From Wuchereria bancrofti (lineage: Eukaryota; Nematoda; Chromadorea; Rhabditida; Onchocercidae), in contig SSBO01000003.1 in the NCBI GenBank assembly GCA_005281725.1, positions 9,600,797-9,664,796 of the forward strand: a stretch of DNA of 64,000 nt, given 5' to 3'. The position numbers were made by a program, and so were the translations under genes. The notes under the pieces were generated by a model. It was not told the origin of the DNA, ran no database searches, and saw nothing but the letters and a program-made list of their open reading frames with translations. Shown here in pieces: positions 1-13,056 of this stretch; positions within the stretch are counted from its first letter, which is position 1, and each line of letters starts with the position of its first letter.

Positions 1-1866
1 TTTTTTTTGCTTCTTCAATATTTTTGTTAATAAAACTTTGGCTGGTAATGTCAGCTGGGTAATTGCAAGCGTTTTCGATGCATAGGCTTACTTTTATAAA
101 GCTGGAAATGACCAAGTTATGGTTTTATTACTTTATTAGCATTTGTCACAATTACCAGAACTTTGTTGCCAGGAGCAGGGAGATTATGCTGATGATATTA
201 CGTTAGGCAAATAACAAATAAGTCCATGTTTTCAATGAGTCTTTTGTCACTTTACTATTTTAAGGTGTTTTAGGCATTTTAGAAATTATTGAGAATAGAT
301 TGGAAGTGATTATCACATGTTCATTATCTTGTCAATTTATCAGCGTTTCAAAGGGATATTTTTGCTAATTTATCATAGCTGTCAAGGTTTTGCTGCCGTG
401 GTCATGTCCGATGAGGGCGTAATGTTGGGCAGAATGTCGGGTTCAAGATAGTTTTGTTCCGTCACTGATTTATGCCTGGTTTTGTATTTGGACTGGAATC
501 AGTGAGAAGAGTAGGAACCGAATTTGAGCTGGATTGGAACTCGGTTTTAAATGGGTTAGAGATGGATTGAAAGACTGGGATCAATTAGGACGCAACTGAA
601 GCGGGATTAGAGTTATGTTTTGATTGTTGGAACTTTGATTAGAATCAGACTGGAACTGAAATTGGGGTGAAACGAGATCGAAACTGGATCGGGTCTGGAC
701 CTGAACTGGACCATTACTAGTTAGTGAACTGGACTGTAGTTGGTTTGTGATGTAACTTGTGACTGGACGCTATCGAGTTGCAAGTGGTTGTTACTGTTTC
801 TAACGTTCTAGAAACATGGACTCTTTAATGTATAATTTTGCAATTATGTATTCCGTACCATCCTAGAATTCTGAATGATCGATCCATAAAATTCCATGCT
901 TATTCTTTAATATAGAATTCTAGATTGTCTCTAGAATTCTGAACTATCTTTAGAAGAAATCTGGACTTTCTGTTTTCAACATGGGATCCTGTTAAGTATT
1001 TCATTCCTTGAAGCTTTGCCAGTTCGTCAAATTATTCATTGAAACTTCATTCCTTTTTTTGCTTTGGAGAATGAGTAAAAAAGTTTAGAAATTACAATTG
1101 CAAATTCCAAAACATATCGACAATATTGAAATAATCTTCAAATATATCTGTTTCTAATTGGAAAAAAAATAAGATAAAAATAGTGGTGTCAATGCAAATG
1201 CAAAAATTAAAATAGTAGAAAAATACTGTATCAAATACAAGTAACATTTATATATCAAATATGTCGCAACTATTTTTATACAATAATTCATTAAGGAAGG
1301 AAGAAAAACACTGTGCCACGATAGTATAGATGATAAGGTGGCACTATTATTAATAATGAATTTGAATAAATTAGGCCATCTACCATTTTAATGCTCGTAT
1401 AATATTATTGGTTGGATAGTGCCTAATGAGCCATTTCCGAGTCTGAAAGTATTCATAATTTTCAAATCTTTGATAATACAACAATTTTGTTCTATCTATA
1501 AAAAAATAAATGTAGTAATACAATATTGGATAAATTCTGAATATAATTTTACGTTTTTTCATTCTTTTTCCTCACCTAGCTTTATTATGACATTGCTTTC
1601 TTTTTTTTATTAAAATGCAAAAATTTTTTCCCGGAACTGGTAGTTTTCCTTAAATAAAATCATATAAACAGCGATAATGTTATCTATTTCATATTTGTGA
1701 TAACAATGGCATATATTTGTTGAGTATTTATTTATCAAAAAAATATTTCTTTTTCTATTTGTATATTTATCATCAATTTCACGTGAAATAGATTTTTGTG
1801 CATGAAAGAAAAGGAGAAAGATTAAATAGTGCAAAATTGTTTGAGAAAAAAATTATATTAAATGAT
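1..1866. other. Gene-free left flank downstream of the ATPase gene
   Basis: No coding exon is supported here. The first kilobase is clearly less AT-rich than the rest of the window and carries a degenerate repeat, described separately. From about 1050 to 1866 the DNA is AT-rich with homopolymer runs, and it lies 3' of the minus-strand ATPase stop codon, so it probably includes that gene's 3' untranslated region. The short open frames present are low-complexity and overlap on both strands, as expected by chance. Confidence 0.6.
480..960. repeat. Degenerate CTGGA/GGAAC-type repeat, G-rich on the plus strand
   Basis: Short variants of CTGGA, GGACTGGA, TGGAACT and ATTAGAATC recur irregularly between about 480 and 760. 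They are followed around 865-945 by several copies of a TAGAATTCT-like word. The plus strand is unusually rich in G and T compared with the rest of the window. It looks like an eroded minisatellite or an old mobile-element remnant. No open frame or terminal repeat supports a specific element family. Confidence 0.45.
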
Positions 1867-4800
1867 TTAAGGAAAAAAATCTTTTTTTTTTTGAAAATAA
1901 TGAAAGAAACAAAACGGAAAAATAACCTCATTGAAAATAATAAGAATAATACCAACAGGTAAACAAAATAGCCAAACAAATGCTGGTGGATGGGTAACAC
2001 TAAGCCAATGCTGCACACCCGGCATATAAATCATAAAATTAAGAATGCAAATTTCAATAAGCAATGCAAGAACTGCTGCAATATTTTGCGTGCCATGTTT
2101 GAAAACGGAGATTCTTCTTGTTGTGCAAAGCCAAAAATGAAATACCTAAAAAGGATGAAAAAAGCTAAAAATGAAATACTTAAAATTGTTCAGTCATCTG
2201 TGAACATTATTTATTGAAGAAATCAATAAAATGAATATTAAATTGAAATTACACAAAAAGCTAAATGATCGATATTATTTGAAAATTTATGATTTAATTT
2301 TTTTGAAAAAAAAGAAAAATCTAGAAATCGGCTTCCTTTTTTTCGCTCATTCTAATTTTTTCTTATATATAACTTGAAAATTGTATCAAACCTGTGACAT
2401 AACTAATGTGATGTGCCATGCAGCTTTTGCTTGACCATGAATGAGCATTTGCATTTCAGCTGTATAATGCTTCCCGGTGGTAGTTGACAAAATTTCTGCA
2501 TTTGGACGCCAATGCTTAATATTTGAATGAAATAAATCACGTAGACTTATTTCATAGAACCTAAAATAGAATGCAATAATCCACTTATTCTTTAAAATAT
2601 TCAATAAAAATTTGTAACTAGTGCAGATATTTGAAATTGGATAATAATTACATTTATGAATGGTAAGTGAATTACAATAGATTATATCAGTATAAATCAT
2701 TATTTTTTGATTTTATTCGAGTGAGTGTTCGAGTTATTTTGCCAAAATTGCATTTATATACTACGGATATAATGGATATCAAAGAATCTAAAAAACTACG
2801 GCTATAATAGATTCTAAAAGATTAAGCATATTTTTCAAGTTATTTTACTTTAATTTGCACATCCATTTTTTTAACCTAAATTGTAATTCAAAATTAAATT
2901 TAAAATATCCTTTTTTTTTAAATAAAAAATACAAACCAAAAAACGAATAAATATGCAATAAAGCATCCAACTGATATAATACTGCCAACAAAAATATACG
3001 AATAAACAAGAAGCGCTTTTGACACAAGTCGAGCAGTTGATTTTCTTGGTGGTCTACACATGATATCCTTTTCACCAGCTTCATATGTAAGTGCTATTGA
3101 TGGTGGTACCTCCGTGATTAAATCTATTGAAAGAACCTAAAATTAAAACTTCATTCAAGAAATTTCATTAAAAAGCTGTAATAAAGAAAAATGTTCTTTT
3201 TTGATACTAAATATTTACTGATAATATTTAGTGAATCATTCCTAATATCAGTCAAATTATCATATTAAAGTACTTTTCTGATCACTCCCTCCTACATTTT
3301 TTTTTTATTAGCTAAAGATAAAAATGACCAATTATTGCATACAAATGCAGATACAAGAAAAATGATATCAATAATTATTGTAATTTAATTATTGATTATA
3401 TTCAAGTATTTTACTACTAAAAGTATGATCCAGCTAGAGCTTAACTTATCTTCTTCAAATCATTTTATTATTTAAAATACAATGAATTAAAATATTAAAC
3501 CTGTAAACTACTAAGACCAATTGGAAAACCAATAGCAAATGCTAGCATAACAGCACATAATTCAGGTACCATATGAGCTAATGTATATGCTATTGTTTTC
3601 TTCAAATTTGCATACAATAATCGACCTTCCTTGATGCTTTTAACAATATGTTTTACATCACTTTCTGTATATACCATATCAGCTGCTTCTTTTGCAAATG
3701 CACTTCCGAAAATAATATTTTCATTCTTTGAAAATTAAGTTTTCTATCTCATAAATAAAAATTAAGCAACTATTTCTTACTGATATAGAAGAAATATTTG
3801 TTTTCCATTTATTAAGTTAAATTCAATATTTTTTGGCCGATGTATACACGCTGATACATTATGATATCATTACTTAATTTAACAATATATTTTAGAAGAT
3901 TGATGTTTGCATAAATAATGATAAACTATATCAACGAATTAATTAATGAAATTATTTATTAATAATTCTGGAAATAAACTGGTACTGAAATGGAAATTAA
4001 TTTTATGAATAATACGTACCAACGGCTTCCATAGCTATACCAACATTAGCTTCCTTTAATGCAGGTGCATCTAGGACACCATCACCTGTAACTGCTACAA
4101 CTTCACCTCGACGACGACATTCCTGAATATATGACAAATAATCTAATTAATAAAAATTTAATAATTTGAATTAATTTGAAATACTAATTGGAGAAGAATT
4201 TGTTAATTATTAATTCAAAATAGATTAAATGTTAGAAGGAATAATTTTCAATAATATTAAACTTAAATAAATCAATAATAGTTGATCGAAATATTATCAT
4301 AATATTATTTTAATATGGACATTATTGTTGTGCTGCATTTTATATTACTTATATTGTGTTTAATTGTATTACATAATAATTACTGTTATTGTTGCTAACT
4401 GTTCTCACAGTATTAAATTATATTATGTTTTGTTAATAAGACACCTTAACGATAATTAATTTATGAGTAGGTGTAGCACGCGCAAATACAACAAATTCCT
4501 GTTTCAGTATATCATCCCATAACTGCTCGCTTAATGTATCAATCATTTCGCAATGAATTACTGATAGCAAATTTGATTTCTTTTCCATTTTCGTATTCTA
4601 AATTAAGCATAACATTAATTTCTATTTCATACTGTGGCTTAAAATTTCGTTTAAATCTATTTCATATGAGATCATAATTTTATTCAATAATATCAAGTCA
4701 TTACCATTCAAACTCAAGCTTGAAATTAAGCTAATTAATTACATCTTATCAATCTTGACTAATTAAACCGATAATTTCCTTTAACAGTTGTAATGTATTT

Positions 4801-7800
4801 TTGATATTTTCAAAGTAATAAACCACTCTTTTTTCTGCTCCAATCATATTACATTATATTGATATGATACTATGATTATTATATCATCGCAAAACAATAA
4901 AAAAACAGAAACACAAAAATGAAACAAAAAGTTACAATAATTAAGGAAAAATGTTTATATAACAAACCAATGAAACAATAGATGCACGTGGTACGGCTAA
5001 ACCAAAATGCCCGGCAACTGCAGCAGCTGTTGATGGATGATCACCGGTAACCATAAAACATTTTACACCTTAATAATAAGAATAATAACAATTAACAATA
5101 ATAACAGTAATTATTAGCAGTAATAACAGTGATAATAATATTAATAATAGTAATTACAATAATAATAAAATCAATAATAATAATAAAATCAATGATAATA
5201 AATAATAATAAAATCAATGATAATAATAAATAATATTAATAAATAGTAATAACGGTAGTAATAATACTAATAGTAAAATAGAAGATAAATGAATAGGAGA
5301 ATAATTTAAATTTACATACTACAAATAATTTAAAAAAAAAAAGAAAAAATCAGAAATGATGAAAAATTTATGAAACCTGCATTTTTCATCGTTTGTAACG
5401 ATTCCAATGCTGTATCCCGCGGTGGATCATACATAGCTACCATACCAAGAAAACATAAATTTAATCGATTTAAACCATCCCATGATCCAGATGATTCAAT
5501 CAAACTTAATTCTTCAAGTTCTGCTATTGCAAATGCAATACAACTCTTTCCTTCATTACCGTACTTCGTATAAGCTTCCTGCAAATTTTATTTATCAATA
5601 ATTTGGGAAAAAATTTCTGCTTATTAATAAAAAAAAAAAATTTCGCTTGTTAATAAAATATAATTTATATTGATATTTCAAATTTAATACACATGTTACA
5701 GGCACAGTTTAATATTCAACTAAATCACTCAAAATTTGGCTAAATCTTGATATCACTAGGCTAAATTTTAAATTGAGAAGAAAAGAAAAACAATGAAAAA
5801 AGGATTATTATTGCTATAAGTATTAATAAAATATTGTGATTTTAAAAATTAACCGAGAATTGAGCAATAAAATCATCCGACATTTTAATACAACCATCTT
5901 CGGTTGCTAACAATTTACAATGAGCAAATAATTCTTCGGGAGCACCTTTGACAAGAAAATACAATCTATAATTATTACATAAAAACTACTGATTTATTGA
6001 ATAGTTAAATTTCAATTCTTTTTATATCAGCTTGTAGATTTTCTTAAACAGTTTTTTTTTCTGTCTTCTTTATAATAATTTATGAAATACTATTTATGAA
6101 TTTTTAAATAAATTATTTCTATTGTAGTAATCTTTTTTTTTACGTTATCTGTATTTTTCCTTTTTTCATGAAATTTTGATCACACTTATAAAGTTATTTA
6201 GATTTATAATCATTTCTACCCAACATATATATTTTATATTTAAGCTTAAATTATACTAAATAATTACATTTGAAACTAATTCAAATTGTAAATTCTCATC
6301 AAGGGCATACTTAAAAAATTAATAAATTGCGATTTCTGTAATTGCTTTTTTAGATATTTTAGATCAGTGACTGTTAGGAATAATAAAATGGTACAAATAG
6401 CAAAAGTGCGATAAAATTTGCCTTTGGAATAAATAAAATTTTTCTAATGTTATGCAATGTATGTTAATGATGATTTACAATAATTAATTAAATAATGAAA
6501 AAGATAAACTAGAATTTCAAAATGAAAAAAGAAAAGAACTAAAATAGAAAACTTCTAACTTAACTTACTTTGTATTACCATTATTAGTGGAATCGTTTTT
6601 AGATCTTTGACGAACGATTACTATTTGAAAGCGTCGTTGTCTATTGAATGGTACTTCAAAAACGATTTCATAATTGCGTCGAATTCTTTCAGCATTTGCT
6701 AGCTAAAAAATTTTTTCAAAAATTTGAATTTTCATCATATTTCTCTAAATAGTATACAAAAAGAAAAATATTCCGAGGATTTTGAAATGCTACAAATATC
6801 CATTTTCTAGAAAAACGATTACGTTTTATTTTTCAATTATGCAAATTTTATCACGAAATTCAATCATTAATATGCATTAAAACTAGTAGCTAATAAGTAA
6901 TAATCTTTTTCCGGTTCGCCATAAAGTTTTCAGATTATGAATCACCGACATCTCAGAAAATATAGAGAGTTTTGCTAAAGTTGATCATGCAAGATTTATG
7001 AGCGAGAAGATTACTTCCACATGTTGGAAATTAAATTTACTGGTTATTAGTCATTCATTAATTAATTCATTCATCTTTCTTACTTCTTTTCTTTTCACTC
7101 TTAATTAAAATAATTGACTAAAGTAATAGAGCTAAGTTAAAATTGAATATACTAACGGTACAATCATATTTTGTTAAATTTTAATGCTACATAAATAATA
7201 TGATATACCTTACTTCTTCGACATATTTCAGTAGTGCAACCTCATTTTCACTTCCAGTTATTACTTTATGATGAAAAGCAGATCGTACTGTACGTTCAAC
7301 TTCAGCATCTGATATTTTTCCACGTGATACCTTTCTAAACAAACAAAAAAAAAATTTACTTTTTATATTTGACATTACAAAAAGAAAATTTGTTTTAAAA
7401 AAAAGTTGCTAAAACTTAATTAAATTTCAACTCATATTTTTTTCATGCCATACTATATGTATTAATATCACAAAAAAAAGCAAAAAACAAACAAGACAAA
7501 AAACAGTAAATAAATTTCGGTTAAAAATTTGTTATGAAAAAATATTAGTAAGAAAAAAAGATCGAAATTTAATTAAATTTTAACTTTAGTGACCATTTTT
7601 TTTTCATGTAATGGTATTGTAAAAAGAAAAAAAAATTTGTACGAAAATACGTACGTGAATGGAAGAATCTTACCCATCCAATAGTGATTGTATCGTAACG
7701 GTATTACTTGCACGTGAAAGTTTATGAACCATATGCCACGCATAAATACCACGTGAATTTAATGGTTCCAAATGCGCTTTATTGCATATTGACATAACAG

Positions 7801-10800
7801 TTAGCAATGCTACCAAACTATCGTTATTACATTCAGATAATGGTACTGATAAATCAGTTAATGATAAATGCTTCCGTTTAGTTTTTATTTCATCTATACC
7901 TAAATAATTTAAAAATATTATTAGGTGCAAAACTTTTTTCTTTTTTTTTTTTAAAATTTAATAAAATAAATTTTTATAATCATGAAAATTTTAATGTAAT
8001 ATTTTCCAAATATTTTTTTCTTCTTTTTCTATGAAGAAATGCTTAAAAAATTATTAAAAGGAAGAAAAATGTTAAATGCAAGCGTAAATTTAAATGAAAA
8101 TAATAATATGAACAAAAAAAATTAGAATTTATACTTGGAATTTGTTTATAAATATTAATGTACACAATACAATAAACATAAAGCAATCAATAGGATTATC
8201 TATTCATTTAATAATTATCACAATAAAAATATGTTTTTGAGAAAATGAAGTAAATAAAATTAAAATATATGTATTCAAATTTTTATGAAAGTATATCAAA
8301 AAAAAAAAGTATACATTGAATGATATATATGTATGAATTTAAATTTCCTTTTTTTTTGCAACTATTGAGCTACTATGATGATAAAATAATGCAAAAAAAA
8401 AAATTATTACCTTTTGGTTAAAACAAAAAAAGAAACATTTATAAAGAATATTAATAATAAAAGTTTATAAAAGAAATTTCTTTTTCCATAGTAATAACAA
8501 CAGCAATGAAATAATTTAACGAACCTTTAAAATAGTGTAATTGATACCATAAATCAGAAACGGTAATATCATTTAAAGTAAAGATACCCGTCTTATCACA
8601 CATTACCACTGTTGCAGTACCTAATGTTTCCACTACATCTAATCGTTTCATAAATATATGTTGTGTAGCTAAACGCCGTGCAACAATTGCTAATGCTGCG
8701 CCAAGTGTAACTGGAAGACCTAAATTCAAAATAAAAACTTGAAAATTTTAACAAAATATTTGTCAAATATTATCACAAATTAATGTATATTTTTCATTTT
8801 TGGTTAGCATTATTTTAGAAATTAATTCATTTATACATATATACATTAAGTTAATTTTAATTAATTCATTACTAAACAAAAATCTGATATATACTTGTCA
8901 AAAAGAATTTAGATAACTAATAAACAATTTAATTTATTAATCTATAAAAGATAATAATTTTAAAGTTCTTTCTGTGCTAACTAACAAAATTGATATGACA
9001 ATCCTTTAATTTAATTAAAAATTCAATTACTATTGCAAAAAAAGTATAAACCTTGTGGAATATTTGCAATAATAATAACAAGGAAACCATTTACAAATGT
9101 ATTTATGAGATGTTGAAAATTTGTAAGTAATAAGCCAATAACAAATGTAATCGTAGCCATTGTGATAGCTAATGTAGAAATAAAATTAACGAAACGTTTA
9201 TGTTCTAATTCTAAACGTGTCGGTTCACCTTTTTGTTTGCTTGTCACACGTGCAATTTTACCAATTATCTAAATAAAAACTTAATCACCAATTTTATTTA
9301 TTACACATATATTAAATTAATATAATTATTTTTCTCACTTTTTTCCACTCTTCATTTTCAAAAAAAAATTGTTTTTTTTAAAGTTACATTCATTTCTATC
9401 ATCAATGGAAACTTTCTTATTTAATTTCTAACAAATTATTAAATTATGTAATTTGTACTTTTTTATGAGTGTTATTAAATTATAAACCGTCAATCTTTGC
9501 AACATCTATTTCAATTAAAAATAATTAAATATTTCTCTTTTTTTTGCAAATTCATTTATTAAATGTGTGAATATTATGCAATAAACAATTTATCATTATT
9601 CAAAAATTTAGCAAATAGATTCGAAGTGTATAATTGTTGAAATAAAACGTACCGTTCTATCACCTGTCCTAATAGCTATACCATATCCGGTACCACTGGT
9701 GCATAAGCAACCATTAAGTGCAATATTTTGCGCACCTAAAGCTGTTACATTTTTTGGTACCGTAGTATCGCAAAAATCAAGTGGTTCCAATTCACCTGTT
9801 ATCCATGATGTATCCAGTTTTAATTCATCCGTATAAATTAATCGTAAATCAGCTGGTACACGAGAGCCAGGACTTAAAAAAATCCAATCGATAATAAATA
9901 TTTTGGTGATAAAACACTATTATAACCAATAAAAATTTCAATTCGGATCTAATTTGGAAATTTGTTTCCATAGAAAATTTAAAAGTTAAAAAAATTTCTC
10001 AAATTAATTTTATCAGATTAATAATAATGCTTGATTTTTGATCAAAATTAATGCTTAGTTATTTTAATCTTATTTTATAAATTCATTTAAAAAACTACAT
10101 GATATGAAATTGCTTAAAAGTTATTATCAGTAGTTCTCCTTCCTCTTCCTTATTCACTTTTTAGTCTAACTGGCTAAAGAATTTTAACTAAATTATCGGC
10201 AAATTTTTTTTATTCCTAATTATTAGAATTATAATTTTAATCATAAATCCGAAATAATTGAAAAACTATACACCAATGTTATCACTTGTTTGTCAGTTAT
10301 TTATTACCATTTATTATTAGCTGGATTGTATTTACCATTTAGGTAGAAGGATGAATATACATTTAGTTTGGTTTTTTAAGAATGAAGTATTTATTATTAT
10401 TATTGTTATCATCAATAACAATATTTTCTTTTTTTACAGTTATAGTCTTATTTATAGAAATAATTTTTGTTTCATTAGAATTTCATTTGCTTTTTACCTA
10501 CTTAAAAATTAAAAAATAAAGTTAATAATACTAATTAATAACATTAGTAATAAAATAAAATCAAATAACACTAATAATAAAATTAATATTTACGTAATCA
10601 TTTCAATTTTTTTTAAAAAAATTATCATCCTTGATAATAACTGATTCAAATAATCATTAAATTACCACAGATAGACGATGTCACCAATAACAACATCAGA
10701 AACATTAATGCGTATACGCTCAGCAGCTCGGACAACATAACAATATGTTGTCATCATTGATTGAAAGCATTGCATATTCTAAAAATAAAAATAAAAAAAA

Positions 10801-13056
10801 TTTTTTTCAATATTTCAGTTTTTTATTCCTTTTTTTTTAAAAAAAAGAATCAATAGTAAATGTAAGTGAAAAAGAATTATTTTGAAATGATACTGCTAAA
10901 AGATCGGATAAATGTGATGAATGCAAATTTGAGTTTTACCAAAAAATAAAAAATAAGAGAAAAATAATTTCATATTAACACTAAATTTTCCTATATACTT
11001 TATACTTCTTGGATATTGTTAAAAAATTAGATCGAACAAATGTAATGAACATAAATTTGAATTTTTTCGAAAAAAAATTTATATTAACATTAAATTTTCC
11101 CGTATATTCCTTGAATATTGTTAAAAAAAAATAATCATTCTGCATATTAGCCTAATATATGCATTATTAAAGATTTAGCAAATTTCATTTATAAATTCAA
11201 ATTTATTAAAATTGGTTATAACAAACATTTCTCATCCTTTATTCAAATCTTTAAGTGTTACATTTGAAATATCATCATATAATTATCTCAAACAATTTTC
11301 TTTTATTTAAGAAAAAAATTTTTTTCTCGATTGAAATTTCCCTATGATAATCTAGCAATTATAATAATATGGTATTGCTAGTTCGTTCATTTTTGATAAA
11401 TTTTGTGCATTATATTTTGAAGTTCATCTAATATACTCAAAAATAAGTGATTTCAATTTTGATATTCATTTAGAAAAAAACATATTTCATTTATACTACA
11501 ACTATTTTACAGTTCATCATACCACTAGTTTTTTTCAATCTTTTAAATTTATATAACTATTTTATCATTTCTATTCTCTAAAAGAAAGGCTAAATTTATT
11601 TTTTCCACTAAAAAAGCAATATTTTTTGCAGTTTTCTTCTTTTTTTTAATGCAAAATTATACATCTGCTTGAAGTATCAGAATTTTAAATTATTCCACTG
11701 AAATTTGTTACAATAATAATAATAACAATAATAGTTATAATAAAAAAGGGTAAATATTTCTGATAATAATCAATGTTCACAAACAGTTAAGGAATTTGAT
11801 TAAAAAATACTGATAAATGATATTATTAACATTTGAAATTTACCTTTTTTGCATGTTGTTCTTGCCAATAGCTAACACCACAGAGGATAAAAAATATAAC
11901 AATTAGAGCGATTGCCAAATAAATTTCAATAAATCGTGTTGTATCCAATGCATAAATGATGAAACAGATAAGTGCAGCAGTTAATAACATCAATCGAAAT
12001 GTATGAGAAAATTGTTTCAACAATAATTTTGTTGTTGTTCGACCAGTTACCGCGAATATTACATTACGTCCATCTGTTACCAAACGGCTAGCTGCTTCAT
12101 CCTTTCAAATTTTCAGTTCAATTTTCAATAATAATAATAATAGCAATAATAATAGTAATAATAATAACGATAATACCAGTGGTAACATCAATTATAATAA
12201 CAGCGATGATAATAACGATAATAACAATGATGATAGTAATAGTAATAACAAGAATAAAGAACAATAAAAAAATAATAATAAAGAAATAGTTATTAGTGTT
12301 AAATAGTTGAAATAAAGTAAGAAAAAAACTAAAAAAAATTTGTTAACAAATGGAAGAAAAAACATATGATGAAAATTTTTCAATGATCAAAAAAAAAGCG
12401 ACTGAATTATTTCAATAGTAATTTAATTTGTACTAATTTAGCAATTTTAATTAATATTAAATGATGTAAATAAAATAACATATTTTTTACCTTATTTAAA
12501 CCTTTGCTGCATTGTGGTTGTTCTAAGTTTATTCGTGATAATGGATGAAGATCACTAAGTTGTTCCATTGTTAATGTGTGCTCGAAAAAGTTACATTCTA
12601 ATTCGAGTTCCTAAAATATTGCTAATATAATTAATTGAATAAATGGAAAAAAAATTTCAAAACTTACTGAATAAATAGTAAGCATTGAAAAATTTAAAAA
12701 AAAATAAAAAAGGACAAAATTTTTGAAATAAATTTTAAAAAAATGCATCATTTTCATGATAAAATCTACGTTTTTTAGTATTTGTAAGTATTAGCAAACA
12801 AACACAATGAATACATAGTCAGTAATTTAGCAATTAATTAAAATATTATAGAAATTAAGCTGCATAGTAAAAAAAAACGAATACTTAATGCTTACCTTTT
12901 TTTTTCAATTCATTATTATCATTATTTCAATAATATTTCTCATTCTATTCAATTATTTCACCCATTAATTGTAATTATAATAATTTGAAATACCTTAAGC
13001 AAATGATTATGTACAACCGTTGATACAATCATATTTGCATGTTTTCCTTTTGTCAT
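1867..13056 (-). CDS. P-type ATPase, Na+/K+-ATPase alpha-like (nematode CATP-like), 19 exons
   Basis: The exons join in frame to about 1063 residues: 12994-13056, 12491-12610, 11844-12101, 10666-10778, 9653-9872, 9052-9268, 8525-8719, 7674-7899, 7214-7334, 6569-6702, 5854-5965, 5377-5578, 4968-5068, 4445-4597, 4020-4122, 3501-3706, 2937-3136, 2392-2560, 1867-2145. Visible landmarks are TM1-2 (about 98-139), TGE at 210-212, DKTG with phosphorylated Asp at 372, KGAPE at 562-566, TGD at 668-670 and GDG at 758-760; TM5-10 fill the C-terminal third. The layout and length match Na+/K+-ATPase alpha, a plasma-membrane cation pump. Known ion-site residues are largely replaced: Gln for Glu in PEGL, His/Met in TM5, Glu for Asp in TM6, His for Asp in TM8. 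GVND reads GVLD. Pumping is therefore doubtful, and a nematode CATP-1/2/3-like role is the best guess. The start codon is provisional; an in-frame stop lies a few codons upstream. The acceptor of exon 16 is non-canonical. Confidence 0.9.
5070..5280. repeat. AAT/ATAATA microsatellite in an ATPase intron
   Basis: An imperfect (AAT)n array interrupted by ATC, AGT and AAC triplets fills the intron between exons 14 and 13 in plus-strand order (4968-5068 and 5377-5578 flank it). It gives repetitive short open frames that are not genes. Confidence 0.8.
12120..12290. repeat. Imperfect AAT-family microsatellite in an ATPase intron
   Basis: Runs of AATAATAATAG, AATAACGAT and similar triplets lie between ATPase exons 2 and 3. 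The leucine-rich open frame read through it on the minus strand is an artefact of the repeat. Confidence 0.75.

Noticed and set aside
12192..12383. Leu/Ser-rich minus-strand open frame
   Set aside because: It is a translation of a triplet microsatellite inside an ATPase intron.
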